Positions 23,276 to 32,559 are shown, counted from the stretch's first letter. The stretch: 34,045 nt of DNA from Variovorax sp. WDL1 (GCF_001541225.1 NZ_LMTS01000158.1:138369-172413), one strand, 5' to 3'. Numbers and translations: made by a program. Notes: generated by a model not told the origin, from the letters alone.

Positions 23276-23293
23276 CTGTGCGCTTGCGCACAG
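23276..23293. promoter_or_regulatory. TGTG-N8-CACA dyad between the Crp/Fnr gene and its divergent neighbour
   Basis: CTGTGCGC-TT-GCGCACAG is a perfect 18-bp inverted repeat. Its TGTG-N8-CACA core has the half-site and spacing of CRP sites. It is centred 46 bp upstream of the regulator start (minus) and 91 bp upstream of the exported-protein start (plus). The recognition-helix residues of the regulator fit a TGTG half-site, so this is the best candidate for its own operator, with autoregulation and control of the neighbour. Confidence 0.6.
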
Positions 23294-23375
23294 CCCCCGG
23301 GGCGGTGGCAACTCACAGTAGGACCGTGATGGATGCGATTCCCGCACCCACACACCCCGCAGAGGAGATTTCATC

Positions 23376-23822
23376 ATGAATACAAAAGTTCTTGCTTTTT
23401 TTGCTGTCACATTCGCTGGTGTCGTGTCTGCCCAGACGGTTCCTCCGGAGCAATGGGTTGGCGCGCCGATTCCGTCGGCCGCCACCCTGAGCCGCTCGGC
23501 CGTGATGGCCGACTACATCGCCACGGCGCCTGCCGAAGGGAGAACGCCGCAGGAGTTCCGCGTCGGGCCACCTGACGCGCAGCCTGGCGGATTGAGCCGC
23601 GCAGAGGCGGTGGCCGACCTGAACCTGTGGCTGCGTTCCGGCCTTGGCCAGAGCGCCTATCGCGACGACTTCGATCCCGCGCGCGGGCACTACCGCGCGC
23701 AAGTGGCGATGTACCGGCGGCTGCGCCACGGACCGGAGTTCACCGCGGAAGTCGCGCGCATCCAGGGCGGCGGCGGATTCGCGACCATCGCGCACGCAGC
23801 ACCGATGCCGGCGGACGAGTGA
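23376..23822 (+). CDS. Small exported protein, DUF4148-like
   Basis: A 148-residue protein of unknown role. A signal peptide is clear (MNTKVLAFFAVTFAGVVSAQ, cleavage near residue 19). The mature part has two related segments beginning LSRSAVMADY and LSRAEAVADLNLW, the latter resembling the L-T/S-R-A-E-V motif of DUF4148 proteins that are abundant in Burkholderiales. A ribosome site (GAGGAG near 23361-23366) supports the ATG. The start region is noticeably A/T-rich compared with the rest. It diverges from the Crp/Fnr gene and shares its upstream dyad. It converges on tctA. Confidence 0.75.
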   Translation: MNTKVLAFFAVTFAGVVSAQTVPPEQWVGAPIPSAATLSRSAVMADYIATAPAEGRTPQEFRVGPPDAQPGGLSRAEAVADLNLWLRSGLGQSAYRDDFDPARGHYRAQVAMYRRLRHGPEFTAEVARIQGGGGFATIAHAAPMPADE

Positions 23823-23828
23823 GGCCAA

Positions 23829-23847
23829 GGCGGCGCGCCGCGCCGCC
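23829..23847. terminator. GC-rich hairpin between convergent genes
   Basis: GGCGGCGCG (23829-23837) and CGCGCCGCC (23839-23847) are perfect complements and would form a tight stem in the 31-bp gap between the exported-protein stop and the tctA stop. There is no T-run, so it is at most a weak bidirectional terminator or pause site. Confidence 0.4.
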
Positions 23848-23853
23848 GGCCCC

Positions 23854-25371
23854 TCAGCCGGCCGCGGCGCGCAGTTGCCTGCGTTCGCTCATGTACTTGG
23901 CCGCGCGCGGCAGCACCAGCACCGCCAGCACGATCAGGATCAGCACCAGCGACATCGGCCGCTGGAAGAACACCACCGCACTGCCCTCGCCGATCGACAT
24001 CGCGTTGCGCAACTGCGCCTCGGCCAGCGGGCCGAGGATCATGCCCACCACCACCGGCGCGGTCGGGAAGTCGAAGCGGCGCATCACCACGCCCAGCACG
24101 CCGATCACGTAGAGCAGCACCAGGTCGAAGGCGCTCTGGCGCATGCCATAGGCGCCCACTGTGGCGAAGATCAGGATGCCTGCGTAGAGCTGCGGCTTCG
24201 GGATCTTGAGCAACTTGACCCACAGGCCCACCATCGGCAGGTTCAGCACCAGCAGCATCACGTTGCCGATGTAGAGCGAAGCGATCAGCGCCCACACCAG
24301 GGCGGCCGAAGTGGTGAAGAGCTGCGGCCCCGGCTGGATGCCGTAGTTCTGGAAGGCGCCCAGCAGGATGGCGGTGGTGTTCGAGGTTGGAATGCCGAGC
24401 GTGAGCAGCGGGATCAGCGCGGCGGTCACGGTGGCGTTGTTGGCGGCCTCGGGGCCGGCTACGCCCTCGATGGCGCCGCGGGTGCCGAACTCCGCCTTGT
24501 CCTGCGGATCCTTCGCCAGCTTCTTTTCGGTCGCGTAGCTCAGGAAGGTCGGGATCTCGGTGCCACCGGCCGGGATGCAGCCGAAGGGCGTGCCGATGGC
24601 GGTGCCGCGCAGCCAGGCCGGGATCGAGCGGCGCCAGTCGCGGGCGGTCATGTGCACGCGGCTCAGCTTGTTCTGCGTCTCGACCACGCGCCCTTCGTAG
24701 AGCACCGCGTAGAGCACCTCCGCCACAGCGAACAGGCCCACGGCGACCAGCACGATCTCGATGCCGTCGAGCAGCTCGGGAATGCCCCCGGTGTAGCGGC
24801 CCTGGCCGGAGATCTGGTCGAGGCCGATGCAGCCCGCCGCCAGGCCGATGAACAGCGCCGTGAGTCCGCGCAGCGTGCTCTTGCCCAGCACAGCGCTCAC
24901 GGTGGTGAAGGCCAGCACCATCAAGAGGAAGTATTCAGGCGGCCCGAGCTTGACCGCGAACTCGGCCACGTAGGGCGCGAACAGCGTGACGACGACGGTG
25001 GCGATGGTCCCGGCGACGAAGGAGCCGATGGCGGCGGTCGCCAGCGCGGCGCCGGCCCGGCCGCTCTTGGCCATCTTGTTGCCTTCCATGGCCGTCACCA
25101 TGCTGGCCGTCTCCCCGGGGGTGTTCAGCAGGATGGACGTGGTCGAGCCGCCGTACATGGCGCCGTAGTAGATGCCCGAGAAGAAGATCATCGAGGCCGT
25201 GATGTCGACCTTGCCGGTGATCGGCAGCAGCATGGCGACCGCCACCGCAGGACCGATGCCGGGCAGCACGCCGACGGCCGTGCCGAGGGCACAGCCCACC
25301 AGGCACCAGAGCAGGTTCGCGGGCGTGATCGCCGCTGCGAAGCCCTGCAGCAATGCATTGAAGATGTCCAT
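23854..25371 (-). CDS. tctA: Tripartite tricarboxylate transporter, large membrane subunit
   Basis: A 505-residue, roughly twelve-helix TctA protein. Family landmarks are [19 protein letters not shown] near 34-52, [20 protein letters not shown] near 67-86, and a second-half segment around [21 protein letters not shown]. TctA is the ion-driven carrier of the system; it takes citrate or another carboxylate delivered by TctC and moves it inward with TctB. Its ATG lies 1 bp after the tctB stop, and it is the last gene of the tctCBA operon. The actual substrate is probably a di- or tricarboxylate, but cannot be read here. Confidence 0.96.
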   Translation of the reverse strand: MDIFNALLQGFAAAITPANLLWCLVGCALGTAVGVLPGIGPAVAVAMLLPITGKVDITASMIFFSGIYYGAMYGGSTTSILLNTPGETASMVTAMEGNKMAKSGRAGAALATAAIGSFVAGTIATVVVTLFAPYVAEFAVKLGPPEYFLLMVLAFTTVSAVLGKSTLRGLTALFIGLAAGCIGLDQISGQGRYTGGIPELLDGIEIVLVAVGLFAVAEVLYAVLYEGRVVETQNKLSRVHMTARDWRRSIPAWLRGTAIGTPFGCIPAGGTEIPTFLSYATEKKLAKDPQDKAEFGTRGAIEGVAGPEAANNATVTAALIPLLTLGIPTSNTTAILLGAFQNYGIQPGPQLFTTSAALVWALIASLYIGNVMLLVLNLPMVGLWVKLLKIPKPQLYAGILIFATVGAYGMRQSAFDLVLLYVIGVLGVVMRRFDFPTAPVVVGMILGPLAEAQLRNAMSIGEGSAVVFFQRPMSLVLILIVLAVLVLPRAAKYMSERRQLRAAAG

Positions 25372-25372
25372 G

Positions 25373-25930
25373 TCAGATCCAGCCCGAGGCGGTCAGGCCA
25401 GGCAAGTTGATGGCGAGGAACTTGGTGAACATCCAGTAGACCGGGGCCGATATCAGCAGGCCGGTCGCGATGTCGATGAGCCACGTGCGCGGCGAATTGA
25501 CGCCGCGCTGCCCCTTCGAGCGCCGCAGCCCCTGCACGGCGAGCAGGTAGCACAGCGTGCAGCTGAGGATGAAGCCGATGGTGGTGATCAGCGCCGCGTT
25601 GAGCAACAGCCCGGCCGAGACCCAGGCGAAGCCGCTCCAGTAGGCAGGCCCGTCCGAAGGTGCCTCCATGTCGCGGAAGCCGCCGCTACGCGATTCCCAG
25701 ATGATCCAGGCGCCACAGAGGGTGAGCGCCACTGCCACCAGCCAGGGCAGGAAGTTGGGCCCGACGCCGCCGTAGCCCGCCTCCGACGAGATGCCGATCG
25801 CGCCGTAGGCCAGGGCCAGGCCCGTGAGGAGAACGCCGGCGCCGACCAGGGTCTGGGGCCAGATCGCGGGCGGCCTCGGATCGGGTTCGAGCGGCACGTG
25901 CCCACTCGAGGTGGGGTCGATGTTGGACAT
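25373..25930 (-). CDS. tctB: Tripartite tricarboxylate transporter, small membrane subunit
   Basis: A 185-residue TctB protein with four hydrophobic segments (about 25-46, 61-77, 100-132 as a long or double helix, and 147-175) and an unusual Pro-rich N-terminal tail. It shows [23 protein letters not shown], split as [11 protein letters not shown] then [11 protein letters not shown], as is usual in the family. The small subunit supports TctA. It sits between tctC (77 bp gap) and tctA. Sequence conservation in TctB is low, so the call relies partly on context. Confidence 0.9.
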   Translation of the reverse strand: MSNIDPTSSGHVPLEPDPRPPAIWPQTLVGAGVLLTGLALAYGAIGISSEAGYGGVGPNFLPWLVAVALTLCGAWIIWESRSGGFRDMEAPSDGPAYWSGFAWVSAGLLLNAALITTIGFILSCTLCYLLAVQGLRRSKGQRGVNSPRTWLIDIATGLLISAPVYWMFTKFLAINLPGLTASGWI

Positions 25931-26007
25931 TGTTCTGGCCCTTGCGTGTGATCGAAGGAAGAAGGGAGCGCGGCCCTTCGGCGCACTCCATACGCGCGCG
26001 AAGCGCG

Positions 26008-26967
26008 TCAGACCATGCCGGACTTGACCATGGTCGCGCGCAGGCTCGCGAATTCCTCGTCCACGAATTTGGCGAAGGCGTCGCCGGACAGGACGGCGGG
26101 GGTCCAGTCGTTCTTCTTCATCGCCTCGTTCCAGGCAGGCGTCTTGAGCGCGGCCAGCACCAGCTCGGTCAGCGCCTTGCGCTGCTCGGGGGTGATGCCG
26201 GGGGCGCCGTAGACGCCGCGCCAGTTGCCGATCTCGACGTCGATCCCCTGCTCCTTGAGCGTGGGCACGTTGATGCCCGGCAACCGCTGTGCCGAGGTCA
26301 CGGCGATCGCGCGCATCTTGCCGTCGGCGATGTACGGGGCGAACTCGCTGTAGCCGCTGCCGCCCACGGTGACGTTGCCACCCAGGATGGCGGCGGTGGC
26401 CTCGCCGCCGCCGCGGAAGGCCACGTAGTTGATCTTGGAAGGGTCGGCGCCGACCTTCTGCGCGATCATGGCCGCGGCGATGTGCTCGGTGGAACCGCGC
26501 GAGCCGCCACCCCACTTGACGCTGCCCGGGTCCTTCTTGAGCTGCTCGACCACGTCCTTCATGGTCTTCAGGGGCGAATTGGCAGGCAGCACGAACACGT
26601 TGTATTCGCTGGTCAGGCGCGCCAGGGGCGTGGCCTGCGAAAGATTGACCGGCGGCTTGCCCGTGATGATGCCGCCCAGCATCACGGCGCCCATCACCAT
26701 CAGCGCGTTCGGGTCGCCCTTGGAGCCATTGACGAACTGCGCCAGGCCCAGTGCGCCGGCGGCGCCGCCCTTGTTGTCGTAGGTGACGGTGTCGGCCAGC
26801 TTGCCGTCCGTCAAGGCCTTGCCGAGCGCACGGCCCGTGGTGTCCCAGCCACCGCCCGGATTGGCCGGGATCATCATCTTGACGTTGGGGGCCGCCCACG
26901 CCGACAGCGGCAGGGCTCCGGTGGCGGCCAGTGCGGCCATGGATTTCAGGAAGGTATCTCGACGCAT
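26008..26967 (-). CDS. tctC: Tripartite tricarboxylate transporter, periplasmic receptor
   Basis: A 319-residue receptor. The signal MRRDTFLKSMAALAATGALPLSAWAA is a twin-arginine-like export signal (RRDTFLK then a hydrophobic core and AWA). The mature start VKMMIPANPGGGWDTTGRALGKAL is the TctC ligand-head motif. ATG 26967 has AAGGAGAC upstream; another ATG at 26971 is in a different frame. It is the first gene of tctCBA and diverges from tctD. It differs clearly from the orphan receptor at 9476-10462 (which begins VAGSAGAGGDT), so the two likely bind different ligands. Confidence 0.95.
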   Translation of the reverse strand: MRRDTFLKSMAALAATGALPLSAWAAPNVKMMIPANPGGGWDTTGRALGKALTDGKLADTVTYDNKGGAAGALGLAQFVNGSKGDPNALMVMGAVMLGGIITGKPPVNLSQATPLARLTSEYNVFVLPANSPLKTMKDVVEQLKKDPGSVKWGGGSRGSTEHIAAAMIAQKVGADPSKINYVAFRGGGEATAAILGGNVTVGGSGYSEFAPYIADGKMRAIAVTSAQRLPGINVPTLKEQGIDVEIGNWRGVYGAPGITPEQRKALTELVLAALKTPAWNEAMKKNDWTPAVLSGDAFAKFVDEEFASLRATMVKSGMV

Positions 26968-27071
26968 GCATGTCTCCTTGAAGGATCGGAAAGGCGGAAC
27001 GCCGCTATGATGCGCGCCCCTGCTGTCAGTTGGCTGTCCTGCGCACTGGGGTAAACACCGAAATACCGGCC
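26968..27071. promoter_or_regulatory. tctC / tctD divergent promoter region
   Basis: These 104 bp separate the divergent tctCBA and tctDE operons and must contain both promoters and, by analogy with the Salmonella tct locus, a TctD site. I see no clear -35/-10 pair or convincing repeat, so the call is positional. The tctC ribosome site lies at its left end. Confidence 0.4.
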
Positions 27072-27752
27072 ATGAAGCTGCTGTTAGTCGAAGACGATCC
27101 CTCGATGCAAACCACACTGCAGCGCACCCTCGGCCGCCGCATGATCGACGTGCGCCTGTGCGGCGACGGCGCGCAGGCGCTGGCGCAGTGGCGCGCGCTC
27201 GAGCCCGACGTGGTCGCGCTCGACCTGACCCTGCCCAACCTCGACGGACTGCAGGTGCTGGCGCAGGCGCGCGCCCAGGGCCTGCGCACGCCGGTGCTGC
27301 TGCTGACCGCGCGCGGCACCGTGGGCGATCGCGTGGTGGGCCTCAACACCGGTGCCGACGACTACCTGCCCAAGCCCTTCGACCTCGACGAGCTCGAGGC
27401 GCGCATCCGCGCATTGCATCGCCGCAATCAGAGCGCCGGGCCCGACAGCGCGCACAACCCGCAGCAGGTCGGCGGCCTGCGCTACGAGCCCGACAGCGGC
27501 GCCATCTACCACCGCGCCGAGGTGCTGGAGCTGACGCCGCGCGAGCTCGCCCTGCTCAAGGCGCTGATGGTGAAGCCGGGCCACGCGGTGGCCAAGGAGC
27601 GCCTGTTCGAGCTGGTCTTCCCCAGCGAGACCGAGGTGCAGTACGAGGCAGTCGAGGTGGTGGTGTATCGCCTGCGCAAGAAGCTCGCCGGCACCGGCGC
27701 GGCGCTGATGACCTTGCGCGGCCTGGGCTACCTGCTGCGCGAAGAACCGTGA
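27072..27752 (+). CDS. tctD: OmpR-type response regulator of the tct system
   Basis: A 226-residue regulator: receiver domain at 1-115 with acidic pair Glu7/Asp8-Asp9 (LLVEDDPS), phospho-acceptor Asp51 (ALDLTLPN), Thr79 (LLLTARG) and Lys101 (KPF), then an OmpR winged helix at about 135-225 (LELTPRELALLKALM, then VEVVVYRLRKKLAG, LRGLGYLLRE). The ATG gives a normal length and a well-placed first strand. The stop overlaps the kinase start (ATGA). TctD normally turns on tctCBA, which is divergent here, when tricarboxylates are present. Confidence 0.93.
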   Translation: MKLLLVEDDPSMQTTLQRTLGRRMIDVRLCGDGAQALAQWRALEPDVVALDLTLPNLDGLQVLAQARAQGLRTPVLLLTARGTVGDRVVGLNTGADDYLPKPFDLDELEARIRALHRRNQSAGPDSAHNPQQVGGLRYEPDSGAIYHRAEVLELTPRELALLKALMVKPGHAVAKERLFELVFPSETEVQYEAVEVVVYRLRKKLAGTGAALMTLRGLGYLLREEP

Positions 27753-29164
27753 TGCGCGCCGCCTCGCTGCGCGCCAGGCTGCTCACCGGCATCCTGGTGC
27801 CGGTGGCGCTGTTCATCGTGATCAACAGCGTGAGCCTGTACCGCCAGAGCCTCGCGGCCGCGACCACCGCCTACGACCGCACCCTGCTCGCCTCGGCCAA
27901 GACCATCGGCGAGCAGCTCGACGTCGAGGGCTACGACGAGCAGGCCTCGCTGCGCGCCATCGTCCCCTACTCCGCGCTGGAGGCCTTCGAGGCCGACAAC
28001 CAGAGCAAGATCTTCTACCGGGTCTCCACGCTCGGCGGCGAGATGATCTCCGGCTTCGCAGAGCTGCCCTTCTGGCGCGGCAAGCTGCCGGACAGGCCGC
28101 CCTACGCGGCCCTGGTGGACTTCTACGACGCGCGCTTTCGCGGCCAGCCGGTCCGTGTGGCCGTGCTGCTGCAGCCCGTGGCCAGCTCTCGCGGGCGCGG
28201 CATGGCCGTGGTGCAGGTGGCCGAGACGCTGGAGCTGCGCGAGACGCTGGTGCGCAAGCTGCTGGTCGACATGCTCTGGCGGCAGCTCGTGCTGCTGGCG
28301 GTGATTGCCGGCGTGACCGTGTTCGTGGTGCAGCGCGCCACCCGGCCGGTGCGCCATCTGGGCGAGCTGATCGAAGGGCGCGCGCCCGACGATTTCTCGC
28401 CCATCGATGCGCCGGACACGCCGCGCGAGCTGCGCCCGCTGGTCGATGCCACCACCGAGGTCATGGGACGGCTGCAGCGGGTGCTCGACCACCAGAAGCG
28501 ATTCGTGCGCGACACCGCGCACCAGCTGCGCACGCCCCTGGCGGTCCTCAAGGCCCAGGTGCAATCGGCGCGCCGCGGCGACGCGCCGACCGGAGAGGCG
28601 CTCGCCGAGATCAGCGACACGGTGGAGCGCGCGACGACGCTGGCCAACCAGATGCTGTCGCTGGCCAAGGTCGAGCAGTTGCGCCAGCAGCCCGATTGGC
28701 AGGTGCTGGACCTGGGCGAGGCGGTGCGCCAGGTCGCGCTCGACCTCTCGCCGCTGATGGCCGACAAGGCGCTGGACGTGGAGCTTTCGGCCGGCTCCGC
28801 GCCGGTGCTCGTGCGTGCGCACCGCTGGATGCTGCAGGAGCTGGCGCGCAACCTGCTGCACAACGCCATCAAGCACAGCCCGCGCGGCGGCGCGCTGGTG
28901 GTTCGCGTGGGGGCCCAGGACGGGGTGGCCCTTTTCGTCGTGAGCGACCAGGGCGCCGGCATCCCTGACGAGTTGCGCCAGCGCCTGTTCGCGCCCTTTG
29001 CCGCTGGCGACGCGGCCAGCGGCTCCGGGCTCGGACTGGCCATCTGCCGCGAGATCGTGCTCGCGCTGGGCGGAAGCATCGCCCTCGACAACAGGGAAAT
29101 CGGCGGACAGCGCGACGGGCTCGATGCCGTGGTGCAGCTGCCGCTGGCCGGCGACAATCGCTGA
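27752..29164 (+). CDS. tctE: Sensor histidine kinase of the tct system
   Basis: A 470-residue kinase. TM1 (about 10-29), a periplasmic sensor domain of about 145 residues (TctE N-terminal type, with YEAFEADNQ-like segment near 76-85 and SKIFYRV), TM2 (about 177-194), a HAMP-like linker, then the phospho-acceptor His257 in DTAHQLRTPLAVL. The ATPase part has ELARNLLHNAIKHSP, DQGAGIP and GSGLGLAICREI. It would sense a carboxylate in the periplasm and phosphorylate TctD. It is translationally coupled to tctD. The S4 protein gene follows 20 bp after its stop. Confidence 0.94.
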   Translation: MRAASLRARLLTGILVPVALFIVINSVSLYRQSLAAATTAYDRTLLASAKTIGEQLDVEGYDEQASLRAIVPYSALEAFEADNQSKIFYRVSTLGGEMISGFAELPFWRGKLPDRPPYAALVDFYDARFRGQPVRVAVLLQPVASSRGRGMAVVQVAETLELRETLVRKLLVDMLWRQLVLLAVIAGVTVFVVQRATRPVRHLGELIEGRAPDDFSPIDAPDTPRELRPLVDATTEVMGRLQRVLDHQKRFVRDTAHQLRTPLAVLKAQVQSARRGDAPTGEALAEISDTVERATTLANQMLSLAKVEQLRQQPDWQVLDLGEAVRQVALDLSPLMADKALDVELSAGSAPVLVRAHRWMLQELARNLLHNAIKHSPRGGALVVRVGAQDGVALFVVSDQGAGIPDELRQRLFAPFAAGDAASGSGLGLAICREIVLALGGSIALDNREIGGQRDGLDAVVQLPLAGDNR

Positions 29165-29184
29165 AACCCCACTCACACGGAGAC

Positions 29185-29613
29185 ATGGACCGCCTGCGCA
29201 TCGACAAATGGCTCTGGGCAGCACGCTTCTTCAAGACGCGCACCCTGGCCGCCGACGAGATCGGCAAGAACCGCGTGCAGATCAACGGCGAGGTGGCGAA
29301 GGCCTCGCGCGAAGTGAAGGCCGGCGATGTGGTTGCGCTGCGCGTCGGCGGCGGGCTCGACCGCATCGTGCGGGTGCGTGGCCTGAGCGGGCAGCGCGGC
29401 CCGGCGCCGGTGGCGCAGCAGCTCTACGAGGAGACGCCCGAGAGCCTCGCCGCGCAGGCAGCCGCGCGCGAGCAGCGGCGCATGGGCAGCGAGCCGGCGC
29501 TCAGCATCGTGCAGGGACGCCCGACCAAGCGCGACCGGCGCGACCTCGACCAGGCCCGGCACGTGGATTGGGACAACCGCTGGAGCGCCTCGCTCGATCC
29601 CGACAAGGACTGA
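29185..29613 (+). CDS. hslR: S4-domain RNA-binding heat-shock protein Hsp15
   Basis: A 142-residue protein with an S4 RNA-binding domain at residues 2-60 (MDRLRIDKWLWAARFFKTRTLA, split as LRIDKWLWAARFFKTRTLA, then VQINGEVAKASREVKAGD). The C-terminal tail is basic and ends with KRDRRDLDQAR, as in Hsp15. Hsp15 binds stalled 50S subunits that still carry nascent peptidyl-tRNA and helps recycle them. It lies 20 bp downstream of tctE and may be read from the same mRNA, though its function is general. The length fits the family. Confidence 0.9.
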   Translation: MDRLRIDKWLWAARFFKTRTLAADEIGKNRVQINGEVAKASREVKAGDVVALRVGGGLDRIVRVRGLSGQRGPAPVAQQLYEETPESLAAQAAAREQRRMGSEPALSIVQGRPTKRDRRDLDQARHVDWDNRWSASLDPDKD

Positions 29614-29664
29614 ACATCGCTTACCCTCGGACACCCGCGCCAGCAACAACCAGGAGTCCTGCGA

Positions 29665-30471
29665 ATGGCCAGCCTCAACAAGTACCGTGTCGGGAGTGGA
29701 TTCAGCCTCGACAAGATGGACCCCGCTGACTCGCCCCTCCTCGAAGACGACGAAGAGGTCGAGCGCGAGCGGCTCGACACGCTGGCCGGCGAGCTTGACG
29801 AGTTGCAGAACCTGCTGCACGCGGAGGGCCGGCGCAAGGTGCTGGTGGTGCTGCAGGGCATGGACACCAGCGGCAAGGACGGCACCATTCGTTGGGTGTT
29901 CTCGCGTACCTCGCCGCTGGGCGTTCGCGTGACGGCCTTCAAGGCCCCGAGCGAGGAAGAACGCGCGCGCGATTTTCTCTGGCGCTGCCACGCCAATGTG
30001 CCGCGCGCCGGCGAGATCATGGTCTGGAACCGGAGCCACTACGAGGACGTGCTGGTGCCATGGGTCGAGGGCTGGATCGACAAGGCGGAGGTGAAGCGCC
30101 GCTATGCGCAGATTCAGGACTTCGAGCGCCTGCTCGTCGAGACCGGCACGGTGGTCGTCAAGTGCATGCTGCACATCAGCAAGAATACGCAGCGCGAGCG
30201 GCTGCAGGAGCGCGTCGACGATCCGGGCAAGCGCTGGAAATTTCGTCTTGCCGATCTGGACGTGCGCAAGAAGTGGGCGGCCTACCAGCGCGCCTACGAG
30301 CAGGCGCTGCGCGGCACCTCCACCGACCACGCCCCCTGGCATGTCATCCCCTCCGACAGCAAGCTCAACCGCAACCTGATGGTTGCCCAACTGCTGATCA
30401 AGACGATGCGGGGAATGAAACTCTCGGTGCCGCCGGCGGACCCGTCGCTGGACGGCCTGGAGGTCAAGTAG
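29665..30471 (+). CDS. ppk2: Polyphosphate kinase 2-family phosphotransferase
   Basis: A 268-residue single-domain PPK2. Walker A is LQGMDTSGKDGTIR (Gly65-Lys71-Asp72), Walker B is NRSHYEDVLV (Asp128), and the lid is rich in basic residues (KNTQRERLQERVDDPGKRWKF). The segment FKAPSEEERARDFLWRCH fits the subgroup (class III) that phosphorylates both nucleoside mono- and diphosphates from polyphosphate; class assignment is tentative. GGAG at 29653-29656 serves the ATG. It stands alone, 51 bp after hslR. Confidence 0.92.
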   Translation: MASLNKYRVGSGFSLDKMDPADSPLLEDDEEVERERLDTLAGELDELQNLLHAEGRRKVLVVLQGMDTSGKDGTIRWVFSRTSPLGVRVTAFKAPSEEERARDFLWRCHANVPRAGEIMVWNRSHYEDVLVPWVEGWIDKAEVKRRYAQIQDFERLLVETGTVVVKCMLHISKNTQRERLQERVDDPGKRWKFRLADLDVRKKWAAYQRAYEQALRGTSTDHAPWHVIPSDSKLNRNLMVAQLLIKTMRGMKLSVPPADPSLDGLEVK

Positions 30472-30589
30472 GACAGCGCCGCTTTCAGGCCCTCGGTCCT
30501 CCTCCGTATGGCGTATTGAGGGGGCGGGACGACGGTGAGAGACTGCGTGGCGCTTGCTTCCGAGCCGCCACCCGCTCCAAGGACCCCAG

Positions 30590-30766
30590 ATGGACGTCTT
30601 GACCATTTCCGAACTGATGACCGGACTTCTTTCGGTGATCGGCACCGGCATCCTGCTACTGCTCGCCACCAGCCGCTCACCCAAGCCCCTGCACGACGAG
30701 ATCGCGCGGAGGGTCGAGCACTCGATCGCGCTCCTCGACACCTGCAAGGACTCCCGCAGCCGCTGA
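30590..30766 (+). CDS. Small single-TM protein (58 residues), unknown
   Basis: A short frame beginning MDVLTISELMTG with AAGGA at 30579-30583, spacing 6. It has one hydrophobic segment (about 11-26, GLLSVIGTGILLLLAT) followed by a basic and then amphipathic tail (HDEIARRVEHSIALLDTC). These are plausible features of a real small membrane protein, but no family is recognised and the frame is short. Confidence 0.5.
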   Translation: MDVLTISELMTGLLSVIGTGILLLLATSRSPKPLHDEIARRVEHSIALLDTCKDSRSR

Positions 30767-31119
30767 CCCGGTGCGGCCGGCGCCCCGTGCTCAGATTTCG
30801 GCCAGTTCCCCCTTTTATCTCCCGAACTGTCTTCGGCCATTGCGGCACCAGGCGGCGCAGCACCTCCGCCAGTTCGTGGCGCGGCGAAGGCGCCGCGTCG
30901 ACGGCTCCGACCGGCTTCCCAAGCGCGCAACGTTGGCAAACGATATGGCGTAATAGAGTCCGCCCTTCGCCTTTCATCCGCCAAGTCCCCCAGTGCCGCG
31001 CCACCCTCTCCTGATCACCACGCTCCCCGCTTTCTGCTCGCCCGGCTTCGCACGCGCACAGGAAGCCGCCCGGCCGGCGCGGCCGATCCCCTCGGAAAAG
31101 CGCCGGCGCGCCGGCTCCC
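30767..31119. other. 353-bp intergenic region upstream of the FAD oxidoreductase
   Basis: I see no convincing gene here. Short open frames exist in several phases, but none has a ribosome site or protein-like composition. The middle (about 30928-30960) is the least GC-rich part and holds TTGGCA followed by TAATAG, spaced too tightly for a standard sigma-70 promoter. A promoter for the downstream gene is expected somewhere in this stretch. Confidence 0.4.
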
Positions 31120-32352
31120 ATGCCACCGTCTGAATTGCGGGTCGCCGTCGTCGGTGCCGGCGTGGTCGGCAGTTGCATCGCCCTGGCACTGCGCAAGCGC
31201 GGCGCGGCCGTCACGCTGATCGACAGCGACGAGCCCGGACGTGGCTGCAGCTACGGCAACTCGGGCGCGATCAGCCCGGGCTCGGTGGCGCCGCTGGCCA
31301 TGCCGGGCATCCTGTCATCGGTGCCGCGGATGCTGCTGGACGAAGAGAGCCCGCTGCACCTGCCCCTGTCCTACCTGCCGAAGGCGGCGCCCTGGCTGAT
31401 GCGCTTCGTCGCCTCCGCCCAACCCTCGCGTGTCGCTCTCTCGGCCGCCAAGCTGGCGGCGCTGCACGCGGGCGCCCTCGATCGCCACGAAGCGCTGGCG
31501 CGCGAACTTGGCGTTCCCGAGCTCTTCATGCGCCGCGGCCACCTGCACCTGTATCCCGACGCGCGCGCCCTTGCCAAGGACGCCGCTGGCTGGCGCATGC
31601 GCCAGCACTACGGCTACCCGTTCACACAACTGGACCGCGACGGCATCCTGGCGCTGGAACCGCACGTGGGCGAGCGCTACCGCATCGGGATGTTCATGGG
31701 CGACCACGCAACCATCGTCAACCCCTTCCGGTATGTGCAGGCGATGGTGCGTGCCTTCACCGCGCGCGGCGGCCGGCTGCGGCGAGAGGAAGTGCGCACG
31801 ATGACGCCGCTGGAAGGCGGGTGCTGGCGCCTCGGCACGGCGGGCGCGGCCCATGGCGCCGAGGACTGCTTCGACCATGTCGTGGTGGCCGCTGGGGCCT
31901 GGTCGCGCCGGCTGCTGGACCCGCTGGGCGTGCACCTGGCGCTGGAGAGCCAGCGCGGCTATCACGTGCAGTTCCAGGGCGGGCGCGGCACGGTTTCGCG
32001 CACCGTGGTGCTGGCCGATCGCAAGATTTTCGTGACGCCGATGGAAGAGGGTCTGCGAGTGGGCGGCACGGTGGAGATCGGCGGCCTGGAGCGCCCGCCG
32101 GACCCGCGCCGCGGCTCAATCCTGGAGCGCATCGCGCGGGAGACCTTCGAGGGCCTGGACGGCCTGCATGCCACGCAGTGGATGGGCCACCGGCCCTGCA
32201 TGCCTGACTCGGTGCCAGTCATCGGCCCGGCAGCCGGCTGGCCCGGCCTGTGGCTGGCGGTCGGCCACGGCCACCTGGGCCTGACGGATTCCATCAACAC
32301 CGCGCAGTCCATCGCGAGCGGCCTGTTCGGCGCGCGGTCCGCTGCGCCCTGA
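31120..32352 (+). CDS. FAD-dependent amino-acid/amine oxidoreductase, DadA-like
   Basis: A 410-residue DAO-family flavoprotein. The dinucleotide-binding motif VAVVGAGVVGSCIALAL starts at residue 8, with Asp35 (LIDSDEPGRG) at the end of the second strand; GCSYGNSGAISPGSVAP and the C-terminal GHRPCMPDSVPVIGPA, then GHGHLGLTDSINTA, are typical of the D-amino-acid dehydrogenase (DadA) branch. Such enzymes oxidise D-amino acids or similar amines to keto acids and pass electrons to the respiratory chain. It has no neighbour such as an alanine racemase, so the substrate is open. ATG 31120 is the only start near the first strand. Confidence 0.88.
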   Translation: MPPSELRVAVVGAGVVGSCIALALRKRGAAVTLIDSDEPGRGCSYGNSGAISPGSVAPLAMPGILSSVPRMLLDEESPLHLPLSYLPKAAPWLMRFVASAQPSRVALSAAKLAALHAGALDRHEALARELGVPELFMRRGHLHLYPDARALAKDAAGWRMRQHYGYPFTQLDRDGILALEPHVGERYRIGMFMGDHATIVNPFRYVQAMVRAFTARGGRLRREEVRTMTPLEGGCWRLGTAGAAHGAEDCFDHVVVAAGAWSRRLLDPLGVHLALESQRGYHVQFQGGRGTVSRTVVLADRKIFVTPMEEGLRVGGTVEIGGLERPPDPRRGSILERIARETFEGLDGLHATQWMGHRPCMPDSVPVIGPAAGWPGLWLAVGHGHLGLTDSINTAQSIASGLFGARSAAP

Positions 32353-32559
32353 ATCGGACAAACGCGATGCGCTCGATCCGGGCCGAAGTGAAAAGTATCA
32401 ATGGCAAATCGGCACGGCGGTCTCGTGCTCCGGACTCGCACTCCGCAAGCGTCGAGGATTTAACAACGCGAGTGCATTTCTGGCGACGCGCAGGCCTGCG
32501 CTCCCTTGGCAACAACGACACTTCATCAAGTACAACATTGACGACCTGGAGGAGTTGCC

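Noticed and set aside
32488..32501. A perfect 14-bp palindrome GCGCAGGCCTGCGC upstream of the helical protein
   Set aside because: No T-run, no matching regulator and no second copy noticed. In GC-rich DNA such palindromes arise by chance, so I did not call a site.
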